A stretch of 64,000 nt of DNA from Stutzerimonas xanthomarina DSM 18231 (GCF_900129835.1 NZ_FQXA01000004.1:62001-126000), one strand, 5' to 3'. Positions 18,863-27,383 are shown, counted from the stretch's first letter. A program made the numbers and translations. Notes: a model not told the origin generated them from the sequence alone.

Positions 18863-20129
18863 GCAGCCGCTGGCGCGGCGGATCGTCATCGCCTTCACGC
18901 TGATGACGCTGGTGGTGAGCGGTGCGTTCGCCCTCGGCATCGTCGGCGTCGTGCACTTCATCGAAGAGCAGCTGGTCACCGAGGAGCTGAGTCGCGACCT
19001 GGACATCGTGCTCAACGAGGACCTGCCAAAGGGACGGGCACCGCAGCTGGATACCAGCACCCACTTCTTCGCCTCGCATCTGCCCGAGCACCCGATGCCA
19101 AAGGCGTTTGCCGGGCTCGGCGAGGGGTTCACCGAGCTGGTTCGCGGTGACGATGCCTACTACGTCTATGTGCGTAATGTCGGCGCTGACCGCTACGTGC
19201 TGGTGCAGGAGCAGCACGAGTTCGAGGCCCGTGAAGATGCGCTGTTCAACGTCGTGCTGGCCGGCTTTCTGCTCAGCGTGCTCGGCGCCTGGGCGCTGGG
19301 GCGGCTGATGGCCAACCGGGTGTTGGCGCCGGTCAGTCGCCTGGCCAACCAGGTGCGCCACCGCGACCAGCTGCATCCGCTGGCGCCGCCGCTGGCCCTG
19401 CAGTATCCCGATGACGAGGTCGGCCATCTGGCCGCGGCGTTCGACAGCACCCTCGGCCAGCTGCGCCAGACCCTGGAGCGCGAGCGGCTATTCACCGCCG
19501 ATGTCAGCCATGAACTGCGCACCCCGTTGATGGTGGTGCTCGGCGCCTGCGAGCTGCTCGAGCAGCAGGCCGAGCTGTCGCCAGCTGCGCAGCGACCGCT
19601 GGCGCGCATCCAGCGCGCCGCGCGGGAAATGCACGAGCTGGTGGAAACCTTCCTGATGCTGGCGCGGGCGCGTCCGCAACAGACGTCCTTGGCCGGCGAC
19701 GCCAGCTTGCGGAGCGTGGCGACCGAGCAGAGCGAGCGCTGGGCACCGTTGCTGGCGGAGAAGGGCCTGGCCTTCGAGCTGCTGGAGGAGGGCGAGGACC
19801 GCGGCGTCTACAACCACACCCTGCTCGGCACGGTGATGTCTAACCTGCTGCGCAACGCACTGCATTACACCGACCGCGGCACGGTGCGGCTGGTCCTCGA
19901 CGAAGGTGGCTTTCGCGTCGAGGACAGCGGCGTGGGCATTCCCCTGGCGGAGCAGGAGCGCATGTTCCAGCCGTTCGTGCGGGGTGCCGAGGGGCGCGGC
20001 GAAGGGCTGGGGCTGGGGTTGTCGCTGGTCAAGCGGATCTGCGCGCACCAGGGCTGGCAGGTAGGTGTGGTGCCGCGGCAACCGCAGGGCAGCTGTTTTC
20101 AGGTGCGCTTTCATGACGGCGCGGTTTGA
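18852..20129 (+). CDS. colS: Sensor histidine kinase ColS
   Basis: 425 residues: TM1 (IVIAFTLMTLVVSGAFALGIVG), a periplasmic domain of about 95 residues, TM2 (LFNVVLAGFLLSVLGAWALG), HAMP, HisKA with DVSHELRTPLMVV near residue 222, and an ATPase domain (NLLRNAL, DSGVGIPL, GEGLGLGLSLVK). The periplasmic domain ends in EFEARED, containing an ExxE motif of the type proposed for metal sensing in this family. The start at 18852 lies inside the colR end; earlier Met codons are antiphase. Confidence 0.82.
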   Translation: MLAKQPLARRIVIAFTLMTLVVSGAFALGIVGVVHFIEEQLVTEELSRDLDIVLNEDLPKGRAPQLDTSTHFFASHLPEHPMPKAFAGLGEGFTELVRGDDAYYVYVRNVGADRYVLVQEQHEFEAREDALFNVVLAGFLLSVLGAWALGRLMANRVLAPVSRLANQVRHRDQLHPLAPPLALQYPDDEVGHLAAAFDSTLGQLRQTLERERLFTADVSHELRTPLMVVLGACELLEQQAELSPAAQRPLARIQRAAREMHELVETFLMLARARPQQTSLAGDASLRSVATEQSERWAPLLAEKGLAFELLEEGEDRGVYNHTLLGTVMSNLLRNALHYTDRGTVRLVLDEGGFRVEDSGVGIPLAEQERMFQPFVRGAEGRGEGLGLGLSLVKRICAHQGWQVGVVPRQPQGSCFQVRFHDGAV

Positions 20130-20130
20130 T

Positions 20131-20144
20131 GTTTTTTTCACATC
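20131..20144 (+). promoter_or_regulatory. Putative ColR box upstream of the methyltransferase gene
   Basis: Exact 14-bp copy of the site at 18085-18098 (GTTTTTTTCACATC), 67 bp before the methyltransferase start codon at 20211. The preceding TTGATGTT fits seven of the eight upstream consensus positions as I recall them. It suggests that ColR activates the methyltransferase/kinase genes directly. Confidence 0.65.
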
Positions 20145-20210
20145 CCGTTGACGTGCCCTTGATGTCTGCTTGGTTAGTTTGGCGTTCCGTTTCCAACCGG
20201 AATGCCCGCC

Positions 20211-20888
20211 ATGACGACATCGAGCCCTATCGAACTGGAGTTCTCGCGCAAGTACGATCGCCAGCACGCCTACGAATACCTGCACAAGCATCAGGATGGC
20301 CTGGCCCGGCGGCTGTCGCACTGGCGTGACGAGCAGATGGCGCGCCGCGCACTGAAGATCGCCGGCGATCCTGATCTGGTGCTGGACCTGCCGTGCGGCG
20401 CCGGGCGCTTCTGGCCGCTGCTGGCCGAGCACCCAAGCCGGATGATCTTTGCCGCCGACAACTCCGCCGACATGCTGGCGATCGCCGAATCGGCGCATTC
20501 GCTGGAAGTGCTCAAGCGGGTCGAGACCTTTCAGACCTCCGCCTTCGCCATCGACATGGGTGACAACGCGGTAGACAACATCTTCTGCATGCGCCTACTG
20601 CACCACATCGCCGACCCTGAGCACCGGCTGGCGATGCTGCGTGAGTTCCACCGCGTCACCCGTGACACGCTGATCGTCTCGCTGTGGGTCGATGGCAACT
20701 ACAAGGCCTGGAAGCGCAAGCGCCTGGAGCGCCGCCGGCCGGCGAAGGACAACCAGAACCGCTTCGTCGTCGCCCGTTCGGTGATCGAGGCGGAGTTCGC
20801 CGAGGCCGGCTTCGACATCCTCGACCGTAATGACTTTCTCCCGGGCTACGCCATGTGGCGGGTCTACGTGCTGCGCAAGCGGGGCTGA
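20211..20888 (+). CDS. SAM-dependent class I methyltransferase of the col locus
   Basis: 225 residues. SAM-binding motif I is VLDLPCGAGRFWPLL near residue 60, followed by IFAADNSADMLAIA (motif II) and NIFCMRLLHHIADPEHRLAMLREFHRV. The substrate is unknown; the neighbouring LPS-kinase-like gene suggests lipopolysaccharide or another envelope molecule. ATG 20211 is preferred over 20202 because CCGGAA is well spaced before it. The kinase gene starts two bases after its stop, so both are co-expressed under the ColR box upstream. Confidence 0.85.
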   Translation: MTTSSPIELEFSRKYDRQHAYEYLHKHQDGLARRLSHWRDEQMARRALKIAGDPDLVLDLPCGAGRFWPLLAEHPSRMIFAADNSADMLAIAESAHSLEVLKRVETFQTSAFAIDMGDNAVDNIFCMRLLHHIADPEHRLAMLREFHRVTRDTLIVSLWVDGNYKAWKRKRLERRRPAKDNQNRFVVARSVIEAEFAEAGFDILDRNDFLPGYAMWRVYVLRKRG

Positions 20889-20890
20889 AC

Positions 20891-21610
20891 ATGAGCCGAC
20901 CACTCGTACTGCCGGCCCGCGAAGCGCGTACCAGCACCTTCCAGCGCTGGTGGAACACCCAGGGCGAATGGGTCGAGGAACCTAACCAGCGCCGCGCCGG
21001 CGAAAGCGGTGTGCAACGGATACGGCTGCGCGATCCGCAGCAGCCGCTGCTGTACTGCAAACGGCAGATTGGCCACCTGTATCGCTCGCTGCTGCATCCG
21101 TTCGGCCGGCCCACGGTGCTGCGCGAATTGCAGGCGCTGCAAGCATTCGCCCGGCTCGGCGTGCAGGTGCCGGAACTGGTCTACTGCGGCACGCGACAAC
21201 AGGCCGGCCAGTGGCAGGCGCTGCTGGTGACGGCGGAGCTGGAAGGCTTCGTCAGCCTGGAGGACTGGTATCAACAGGACTTGGGGGGGCGCTTCGGCCC
21301 GACGGTACAGGAGCGCATGCTAGCGGCGGTCGGGATCACCCTGGCGCGCATTCATCAGGCACGCTGGCAGCATGGCTGCTGCTACCCCAAGCACATCTTC
21401 ATCAGGGTTCAGGGTGAAGGTGACGCGGCCAGCGTCGAAGTCGCGCTGCTCGATCTGGAAAAGAGTCGTCGCCGTTTGCGGCGCAGCGCCGCGGCACGGC
21501 ATGACCTGCGCCAGCTCAAGCGTCATCGCCAGGCCATGCCGGAACAGGACTGGCAACGATTGCTGGCCGCCCACCGCACCTTCAGCGAGTTGCGCTGCGA
21601 TGTCATCTGA
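20891..21610 (+). CDS. InaA/WaaP-type lipopolysaccharide kinase family protein
   Basis: 239 residues with a compact eukaryotic-like kinase core: LLYCKRQIGHLYRSLLHPFG carries the candidate ATP-binding Lys near residue 57; LARIHQARWQHGCCYPKHIFI is the catalytic-loop equivalent near 160, and VALLDLEKSRRRL near 190 the metal-binding Asp segment. Such enzymes phosphorylate core heptoses of LPS (WapQ/InaA). Start at ATG 20891; the longer frame from 20855 overlaps the methyltransferase in antiphase. It overlaps dgkA by 11 bp. Confidence 0.88.
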   Translation: MSRPLVLPAREARTSTFQRWWNTQGEWVEEPNQRRAGESGVQRIRLRDPQQPLLYCKRQIGHLYRSLLHPFGRPTVLRELQALQAFARLGVQVPELVYCGTRQQAGQWQALLVTAELEGFVSLEDWYQQDLGGRFGPTVQERMLAAVGITLARIHQARWQHGCCYPKHIFIRVQGEGDAASVEVALLDLEKSRRRLRRSAAARHDLRQLKRHRQAMPEQDWQRLLAAHRTFSELRCDVI

Positions 21611-22028
21611 GCCGACCTGCGCGGCTACCGATGCCGTGGCCAGCGTCGACGTGCCGGCCGACGGTGCGGCGCTGAAGGGGCGCAGCGGACTGGCGCGCAT
21701 CTGGTACGCGTCCGGCTATTCGGCTGCAGGTCTCAAGGCCGCTTATAGAGGCGAAGCGGCGTTTCGCCAGCTGGTGCTGCTGAATCTGCTGCTGATTCCC
21801 TTGGCGTTTCTGTTCGACGTCAGCCGCGTCGAGCGCGCCGTGCTGATTGCCGTGGTGTTTCTCGGCCTGATCGTCGAACTGCTCAACTCGGCCATCGAGG
21901 CGACGGTCGACCGCATCTCTTTCGAACTGCATCCGCTCGCCAAACAGGCCAAGGACATGGGCAGCGCCGCGCAATTGCTGGCGCTGTGCCTGATCGGTCT
22001 GGTCTGGGCGGTGATCCTCATCCCCTGA
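21600..22028 (+). CDS. dgkA: Diacylglycerol kinase DgkA
   Basis: 142 residues. After a 30-residue polar extension comes the membrane enzyme: AGLKAAYRGEAAFRQ, two helices with VELLNSAIEATVDR (the family catalytic signature near residue 100), KDMGSAAQ, and a third helix. It phosphorylates diacylglycerol to phosphatidate. The LtaS-like transferase encoded 11 bp downstream would release diacylglycerol from phospholipid donors, so the pair makes metabolic sense. Longer than E. coli DgkA (about 122) because of the N-terminal extension. Confidence 0.94.
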   Translation: MSSEPTCAATDAVASVDVPADGAALKGRSGLARIWYASGYSAAGLKAAYRGEAAFRQLVLLNLLLIPLAFLFDVSRVERAVLIAVVFLGLIVELLNSAIEATVDRISFELHPLAKQAKDMGSAAQLLALCLIGLVWAVILIP

Positions 22029-22039
22029 AGGACGTACCC

Positions 22040-24178
22040 ATGCTTTCCTCTTTGCGACGCCCTGCTCGAGAGCGCCCGGCGTCCGGCTTCAATTGCCTGG
22101 CCGCGCACCTGCGCTTCACGTTCGCCAGTGCGCTGGCCCTGCTGGCGCTGTTTGCGCTGCTGCGGCTGGGCTTGCTGCTGTTCAACCGCGAACTGATCGG
22201 CAGCACGCCGCTTGCCAGCTTCGTCGAGGCGTTCGGCAACGGCCTGCGCTTCGACCTGCGGGTAACGGTGTACATCCTGCTGCCACTGCTGCTCGGCGTG
22301 CTGAGCATGCGCATGATGGCCGCCCGGGGCCTGCTGCGGCTGTGGTTGAGTGTGTGTGCCAGCCTGACGATCCTGCTCGGGCTGATCGAGCTGAACTTCT
22401 ATCGCGAGTTCCATCAGCGCCTGAACAGTCTGGTGTTCCAGTACCTGCAGGAAGACCCGGCGACGGTGCTGAGCATGCTCTGGCACGGCTTCCCGGTACT
22501 GCAACTGCTGGCGAGCTGGGGTGTGGCGAGCGCGGCGATGTACGCCCTGTTCGGCTGGCTGGAGCGGCTGACCCGTGGCGCGCCGGCTGTGCGCGAGACC
22601 GGCGCGCGCCGCCGCGGCTCGGCCTGGTATACCCGTGCGGCGGTATTCGGCGTGCTGATACTGGTCTGCGTGGTGGCTGCCCGCGGCACGCTGCGCCAGG
22701 GACCGCCGCTGCGTTGGGGCGATGCCTTTACTACCGAGTCGATGTTCGCCAATCACCTCGGCCTGAACGCGACACTGTCGCTGTATGACGCGGCGAAAAA
22801 CCGCTTTTCCAGCCACCGCGACAACAGCTGGAAGGCGACGCTGCCGGCCGAGCAGGCGCAGGCGATCACCCGCGAGCTGCTACTGACCGGCAACGATCAA
22901 CTGGTGGATGCCGAACTGGCGCCGGTACGCCGTGATTTCCGTCCGCCGGCGGACGGGCAGCTGCCGGTGCGCAACGTGGTGGTGATCCTGATGGAAAGCT
23001 TCGCCGGGCGCTTCGTCGGCGCGCTGGGCAGCGGGGAAGGCATCACGCCGAATTTTGACCGCCTGGCCGGCGAGGGGCTGCTGTTCGAGCGCTTCTTCGC
23101 CAACGGCACCCACACCCACCAGGGCATGTTCGCCAGCATGGCCTGCTTCCCCAACCTGCCGGGCTTCGAGTACCTGATGCAGACGCCGGAAGGCGGCAAC
23201 CGCTTCTCCGGGTTGCCACAGTTGCTCAGCACACGGGCGTTCAACGACCTCTACGTCTACAACGGTGATTTCGCCTGGGACAACCAGGCCGGCTTCTTCA
23301 GCAATCAGGGCATGACCCGCTTTATCGGCCGCGGCGACTACGTCGACCCGGTCGTCGCCGACCCGACCTGGGGCGTTTCCGATCAGGACATGTTCACCCG
23401 CGCTGCCGAGGAGCTAGCGCAGCTGGACCGCAGCAAGCCGTTCTATGCGCTGTTGCAGACGCTGTCCAATCACACGCCCTATGCGCTGCCGGAGCAGTTG
23501 CCGATTGCCGCCGTCGAGGGGCATGGCGCGCTGGATCAGCACCTAACCGCGATGCGCTATTCGGATTGGGCGCTCGGCCAGTTCTTCGATCAGGTGCGTG
23601 ACCAGCCCTGGTTCAAGCAGACGCTGTTCGTGGTAGTCGGTGATCACGGCTTCGGGGTGCCGGAGGAGGTGACCGAGATGGACCTGTTCCGCTTCAACGT
23701 ACCGCTGCTGCTGATCGCGCCGGGTATCAGCGAGCGCTTCGGCAGCCGCCGTGATGTAGTGGGTACCCAGGTCGACGTGGTGCCGACGATCATGGGCCGC
23801 CTCGGCGGTGAGGTTCGACACCAGTGCTGGGGTCGCGATCTGCTCAGCCTGGCGGTGGATGATCCGGGCTTCGGCATCATCAAACCCTCGGGCAGCGACC
23901 AGACGGTGGCGATGATTCGCGGTGACCGCGTGCTGGTACAGCCCAAGGAGCAAGCGGCGCGCCTGTATCGCTATCGCCTGGGGGCCAACCCGCAGGGCGA
24001 ACGCCTCGCGCCGGATGCCGAGGCAGCGCAGTTGCAGCGCCAGCTCGAAGCCTACCTGCAGACCGCGACTGCCAGCTTGCTGGCCAACCGCAGCGGTGCG
24101 CGTGAGAAAGAACCGCGCGCTGCCGCTGCGCCGCTTACTGTCGGCGTGGGCGCGTCGGCGCGCCCGGATAAGGGCTGA
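22040..24178 (+). CDS. LtaS-like phosphatase/phosphotransferase (sulfatase-fold, membrane)
   Basis: 712 residues: four or five N-terminal transmembrane helices to about residue 230, then an extracytoplasmic alkaline-phosphatase-fold domain. VVVILMESFAGRFVGALG provides the metal-binding Glu; NGTHTHQGMFAS carries the Thr expected as nucleophile; VVVGDHGFGVPEEV provides the C-terminal Asp-His ligands. It probably transfers phosphoglycerol or phosphoethanolamine to an envelope polymer such as LPS or glucans. Start 22040 has AAGGA upstream. The C-terminal 40 residues are Ala/Arg-rich and poorly conserved-looking. Confidence 0.88.
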   Translation: MLSSLRRPARERPASGFNCLAAHLRFTFASALALLALFALLRLGLLLFNRELIGSTPLASFVEAFGNGLRFDLRVTVYILLPLLLGVLSMRMMAARGLLRLWLSVCASLTILLGLIELNFYREFHQRLNSLVFQYLQEDPATVLSMLWHGFPVLQLLASWGVASAAMYALFGWLERLTRGAPAVRETGARRRGSAWYTRAAVFGVLILVCVVAARGTLRQGPPLRWGDAFTTESMFANHLGLNATLSLYDAAKNRFSSHRDNSWKATLPAEQAQAITRELLLTGNDQLVDAELAPVRRDFRPPADGQLPVRNVVVILMESFAGRFVGALGSGEGITPNFDRLAGEGLLFERFFANGTHTHQGMFASMACFPNLPGFEYLMQTPEGGNRFSGLPQLLSTRAFNDLYVYNGDFAWDNQAGFFSNQGMTRFIGRGDYVDPVVADPTWGVSDQDMFTRAAEELAQLDRSKPFYALLQTLSNHTPYALPEQLPIAAVEGHGALDQHLTAMRYSDWALGQFFDQVRDQPWFKQTLFVVVGDHGFGVPEEVTEMDLFRFNVPLLLIAPGISERFGSRRDVVGTQVDVVPTIMGRLGGEVRHQCWGRDLLSLAVDDPGFGIIKPSGSDQTVAMIRGDRVLVQPKEQAARLYRYRLGANPQGERLAPDAEAAQLQRQLEAYLQTATASLLANRSGAREKEPRAAAAPLTVGVGASARPDKG

Positions 24179-24191
24179 GCGTGGTGGGCGG

Positions 24192-24674
24192 TCAATGTTC
24201 CAGCGGCTTGAAGCCGTCGTCGACGAAGTAGGTGGCGTAATTGTCCAGCGCACCGACCACGGTCACCGCACCGTCGCGCTGGGCGCTCGCTTCGCTGCTC
24301 ATGGCGTCGGCGCCGCTGAGCAGCTGGGCGATGATCAGGTGCAGCTGGGCATCGGCATCGGCGCTCAGCTCGCAGTTCTCCACCATGTAGGCGGCCTGGC
24401 TGCGCACCACCTCGGCCAGTTCGCCGTAGCGTGCGGCCGGCAGGCGGTTCTCGTGGATCGCCGGCAGCGCCTGGCGCATGTCGTCGTTGATAATGCCCAT
24501 CGCCTGGCGCAGCGGCGCGTCGGTGGCCCAGCGTTTGCCGGCATCGAGCTGCAGCGCCTGCGCGCCTTCGCTGTGGCCGTGCTCATGGCCGGTGGCGGCG
24601 AGGGTGGCGCCGGCATGGCCCAGGGTGCTGACGAGAATGACGGCGAGGGAAAGGGCTTGGAATGTACGGCTCAT
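24192..24674 (-). CDS. Secreted hypothetical protein with His-rich N-terminus
   Basis: 160 residues. A signal peptide (MSRTFQALSLAVILVSTLGHAGATLA) is followed by GHEHGHSEG, a possible metal-binding stretch, and a helical body ending FVDDGFKPLEH. No family with a known activity recognised. Start 24674 has GGAG seven bases upstream; the upstream extension is not plausible. It lies 92 bp downstream of the ECF sigma factor operon on the same strand and may be one of its outputs. Confidence 0.7.
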   Translation of the reverse strand: MSRTFQALSLAVILVSTLGHAGATLAATGHEHGHSEGAQALQLDAGKRWATDAPLRQAMGIINDDMRQALPAIHENRLPAARYGELAEVVRSQAAYMVENCELSADADAQLHLIIAQLLSGADAMSSEASAQRDGAVTVVGALDNYATYFVDDGFKPLEH

Positions 24675-24766
24675 GGCTAGAACTCCGTTAAGCGAGCCGC
24701 CGAAGTGCGGCTTCTGATGTTCTAACGCAGGCGCGACGGGTTTGTTCCATCGCGCCATGCAATCTG

Positions 24767-25231
24767 TCATTTGCGGTGCAGTTGCTCGATGCTGCCGGCG
24801 CCGAACGACTGCTGCGTGAGCACCTGGGCGAGCCGCGCGCGCTGCTGCGGTTCGAGGATCTCGCGTTCCAGCAGCAGCTGATCGATAAGCAGACGCTGCT
24901 GTTCGTTCTGCAGTTCGGCGATCTTCGCCTGCTCGGCGTTGATCACCGTGCGATCCACCTGCTCGGCGAAGATCGCTTCGATCAACCGATTACGGTGTTC
25001 GGCGAGGCTGGCGTTGGAGCTGTGTAGATAGGCCAGAAACGGCGCCTCGGCGTCGTGCCAGCGTTGCAGCTGGCTGGCGCTGAGTTGCAGCTCGCGGGAG
25101 AGTTCGGTCGGCGCGCCGGAGGGCATCGGTAGGCCGTCGTGGCTGAGTTTTTGCCAGCCAGCGGCGGCGAGCACGCCGACGTTGACCAGCACGGACAGGA
25201 ACAGGGCATTGCGTAGGCTGGCTTGGCTCAT
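24767..25231 (-). CDS. Spy/CnrX-like periplasmic sensor of an ECF system
   Basis: 154 residues: one N-terminal membrane helix (NALFLSVLVNVGVLAAAGW) and a long-helix periplasmic domain with ELSRELQLSASQLQRWHDAE, a repeat-like arrangement as in Spy, CpxP and CnrX. Third gene of a sigma/anti-sigma/sensor unit, with a start overlapping the anti-sigma stop by four bases. By analogy with CnrYXH it could bind a metal or damaged protein and act on the anti-sigma factor; the ligand is not evident. Confidence 0.75.
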   Translation of the reverse strand: MSQASLRNALFLSVLVNVGVLAAAGWQKLSHDGLPMPSGAPTELSRELQLSASQLQRWHDAEAPFLAYLHSSNASLAEHRNRLIEAIFAEQVDRTVINAEQAKIAELQNEQQRLLIDQLLLEREILEPQQRARLAQVLTQQSFGAGSIEQLHRK

Positions 25232-25656
25232 TTCAGGTTGACCTTCAGGTAACAGAATTCGGGGCGCGCACAGAGTGCCCCGGGTGGGGCGTTGCCGAGG
25301 ACGGCGAGCAGGTTGTGGCTGGGTGAGGCGCTCGACGGCTGGCCGGGTAGCGCGCTGCCGATCAGCAGGCCGAGCAGGATCGACGCCGCAGCGCCGACGG
25401 TCTGGGCCCAATGACGCGACCACCATGTACGTTCGGGCGGCTGCCGGAAGGGCCGCTGCAGACGTGCCTGCAGCTCGGCCGGCAGCGCCGGGCAGGCCAG
25501 CGCGCGCAAGTCCTGGCTGAGCTTGTCGAGGTCGGCCAGCGTGCCGCGGCATTGCGGGCAAACCGCCAGGTGGGCGCAAGCGTGGCTCTGGTCGGCGGCG
25601 GTGAGTTCATCGTCGAGGTAGGCAGACAGGGTCGCCATGTCCAGGTGCTCAGTCAT
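25228..25656 (-). CDS. Zinc-finger anti-sigma factor
   Basis: 142 residues. The N-terminal ZAS-type anti-sigma domain has H29-x3-C33-x2-C36 (AHLAVCPQC), plus one central membrane helix (TVGAAASILLGLLIGSAL) near residue 90 and a short periplasmic tail. It should hold the sigma factor encoded just upstream at the membrane. The start overlaps the sigma gene by 8 bp, showing coupled expression. Confidence 0.85.
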   Translation of the reverse strand: MTEHLDMATLSAYLDDELTAADQSHACAHLAVCPQCRGTLADLDKLSQDLRALACPALPAELQARLQRPFRQPPERTWWSRHWAQTVGAAASILLGLLIGSALPGQPSSASPSHNLLAVLGNAPPGALCARPEFCYLKVNLK

Positions 25657-26209
25657 CGAGGGTACCTCCGTTGGCCTGACGATAGCCGTGTAACAGTGCC
25701 TGGCGTGCACGCGCCAGGCGCGACTTGACGGTGCCGGTGTTGATTTGCAGCGTGGCGGCAAGTTCGTCGTAGGCCAGCCCTTCCACCTCGCGCAGCAGAA
25801 GAATCTCCCGCTGTTCATGGGGCAGGCGGGCCAGCAGTTGTTCCAGCAACGCCAGGTCACGCGCACTCTGCAGACGGCGCAGCGGCGACGGCGCGGGATC
25901 GACCGGCTCGGCCTGTTCGTCCGGCGCCAGGTCGACGTAGTGCCGCCGCTGGCGCAGCGTATCCAGCGCGGCATTGCGCGCGATCTGCAGTAGCCAGGTC
26001 TGGAAGCGTGCCTCCGGGCGCCACCTGGGCAGCGCCTGGTAGGCGCGGATGAAGGTTTCCTGCGTCAGATCGGCGGCCTCGTCGGCGCTGCCGAGCAGGC
26101 GCCGGATGAAGTGGAAGACGCGCGCCTGATGCGTGCGCACCAGCGCACCGAAGGCCTGGCGATCACCGCGCGCGGCTTGCTGGATGAAATCCTGTTCACT
26201 CTCGTTCAT
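25649..26209 (-). CDS. ECF RNA polymerase sigma factor (RpoE-like)
   Basis: 186 residues with sigma region 2 (FGALVRTHQARVFHFIRRLLG...EAADLTQETFIRAYQAL, then FQTWLLQIARNAALD) and region 4 (LPHEQREILLLREVEGLAYDELAATLQINTGTVKSRLARAR). First gene of the sigma/anti-sigma/sensor operon, probably autoregulated. Upstream DNA to the DHC gene is about 100 bp. Target promoters cannot be deduced here. Confidence 0.93.
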   Translation of the reverse strand: MNESEQDFIQQAARGDRQAFGALVRTHQARVFHFIRRLLGSADEAADLTQETFIRAYQALPRWRPEARFQTWLLQIARNAALDTLRQRRHYVDLAPDEQAEPVDPAPSPLRRLQSARDLALLEQLLARLPHEQREILLLREVEGLAYDELAATLQINTGTVKSRLARARQALLHGYRQANGGTLDD

Positions 26210-26306
26210 CGACCGCTCGATTGAGGTTGACCACAGACACGGCCGCGGGCCGTGTTGCTGCAGGGGTATAACGTAACGGATGACGAAATGTTCCCACCAT
26301 TATCGT

Positions 26307-26828
26307 TCAGCGCGGAATCCTCACCCGGTCGTCATCGAAATCGCCGCGTTCAGCGTCGCGATGGCAGGCCACGCAGTTGGCGCGACCACCCACTGATTCC
26401 CGGGCGAACTTGGCTTCGCTGACCTCATCGTGCTTATGCTCGAACCAGCGAGTCTGGCTAATGCGCGGCGGCTCGCCGGCAGTCGGCGATGGTTCCACTG
26501 GCAGGCGGTTGACCGACGAGGCGCGCAGCAGGAAGTCGAGAATTTCACGCTCCTGCTCAGGGTCCAGGGTGGCGTTGCTGCCGTAGTGCTCGTCGAGGGT
26601 CTGCATCTGCTGACGCCAGGCATCGGCAGGCAGCAGGCCTGGCACGTAGAGCATGTGGCAGGCGGCGCATTCTTCCTTCCATACCAGTGGTGCGTCGCTC
26701 GGCGCTACTAGACGCTTGGGCCGCTTGTAGCGCTGGCGGTCGTGGTCGTCGTCATCGGCGAGACTGAGGCCGGTCAGGGCCAGGGCGGTGGTCAGCCCGG
26801 TAGCGGCAACGATGGATGCGATCTTCAT
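26307..26828 (-). CDS. Diheme cytochrome c (DHC type)
   Basis: 173 residues with a signal peptide (MKIASIVAATGLTTALALTGLSLA) and two haem c motifs: CAACH at 54-58 and CVACH at 152-156. It resembles the periplasmic diheme DHC partner of SHP known from Rhodobacter. Starts 9 bp after the SHP-type gene; the two form an operon preceded by a TTCAG-N6-GTAAG box. Probably relays electrons between a membrane b-type cytochrome and SHP. Confidence 0.9.
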   Translation of the reverse strand: MKIASIVAATGLTTALALTGLSLADDDDHDRQRYKRPKRLVAPSDAPLVWKEECAACHMLYVPGLLPADAWRQQMQTLDEHYGSNATLDPEQEREILDFLLRASSVNRLPVEPSPTAGEPPRISQTRWFEHKHDEVSEAKFARESVGGRANCVACHRDAERGDFDDDRVRIPR

Positions 26829-26837
26829 GGCGGGCTC

Positions 26838-27242
26838 CTATTTGATGCTGTCGATCCAGCTGATGAAGTCGCCTTTTTCCTGCGCCGTGCATTCGCGTGC
26901 AAAGACGTCGTCGCAGTTGCGGCGGAACCACTTCTCGACTTTTTTCAGGTCGGTGAAGCGCTTCGGATTGGCTGCCGGCGCCAGCGGGTCAACGTTGCGG
27001 TGGGCCGGTGTCTTGCCCGGTTCGCGCGGGTCGGCGGTGTGACAGGTGGTGCAGCTCATGGTCTTGCCGTTGCGCTGTTCCTCGGCGAAGTACAGCGCCT
27101 TGCCGCGCTCGGCGGAAAAACCGGCGAAGCTCGCGTCCTGCTGGCGCGCCTGCGCAGCGTACCCGGCCAGCAGAGGGTGTTCGGTTTCGGCCAGCGCCGG
27201 CAGGCTCAGGCAACAGGCGAGGACGACAAGGTGGGCTTTCAT
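26838..27242 (-). CDS. SHP-type (DUF1924) cytochrome c
   Basis: 134 residues: signal peptide to about residue 18, haem motif CTTCH at 64-68, and the family ending FRRNCDDVFARECTAQEKGDFISWIDSIK with two further Cys. The DUF1924/SHP family includes an oxygen-binding class of cytochrome c in Rhodobacter, with an Asn as sixth ligand; physiological role unsettled. First gene of the two-gene operon; divergent from the b561-reductase fusion gene, with regulatory boxes for both in the 141-bp gap. Confidence 0.9.
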   Translation of the reverse strand: MKAHLVVLACCLSLPALAETEHPLLAGYAAQARQQDASFAGFSAERGKALYFAEEQRNGKTMSCTTCHTADPREPGKTPAHRNVDPLAPAANPKRFTDLKKVEKWFRRNCDDVFARECTAQEKGDFISWIDSIK

Positions 27243-27286
27243 GGTGCGCTCTCCAGGATGAATAAGCGCAGCCTAGGCCGGGAAGC

Positions 27287-27303
27287 CTTACGTGAAGCTG
27301 AAT
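27287..27303 (-). promoter_or_regulatory. TTCAG-N6-GTAAG box upstream of the SHP gene
   Basis: On the minus strand ATTCAG-CTTCA-CGTAAG, 45 bp before the SHP start codon. A degenerate version of the PmrA/BqsR-type tandem site, with the same spacing and nearly the same spacer as the divergent box at 27320-27336. Confidence 0.5.
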
Positions 27304-27319
27304 ATGGCCAAGTGATCGC

Positions 27320-27336
27320 ATTCAGCTTCGCTTCAG
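27320..27336 (+). promoter_or_regulatory. TTCAG-N6-TTCAG box upstream of the b561-reductase fusion
   Basis: ATTCAG-CTTCG-CTTCAG, 48 bp before the GTG start at 27384. Together with 27287-27303 it makes an inverted arrangement serving the divergent genes. Confidence 0.55.
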
Positions 27337-27383
27337 CTGAGGGGCTTACAAGGAAGGCATTCCATCCATCGAGGATCGCCACC

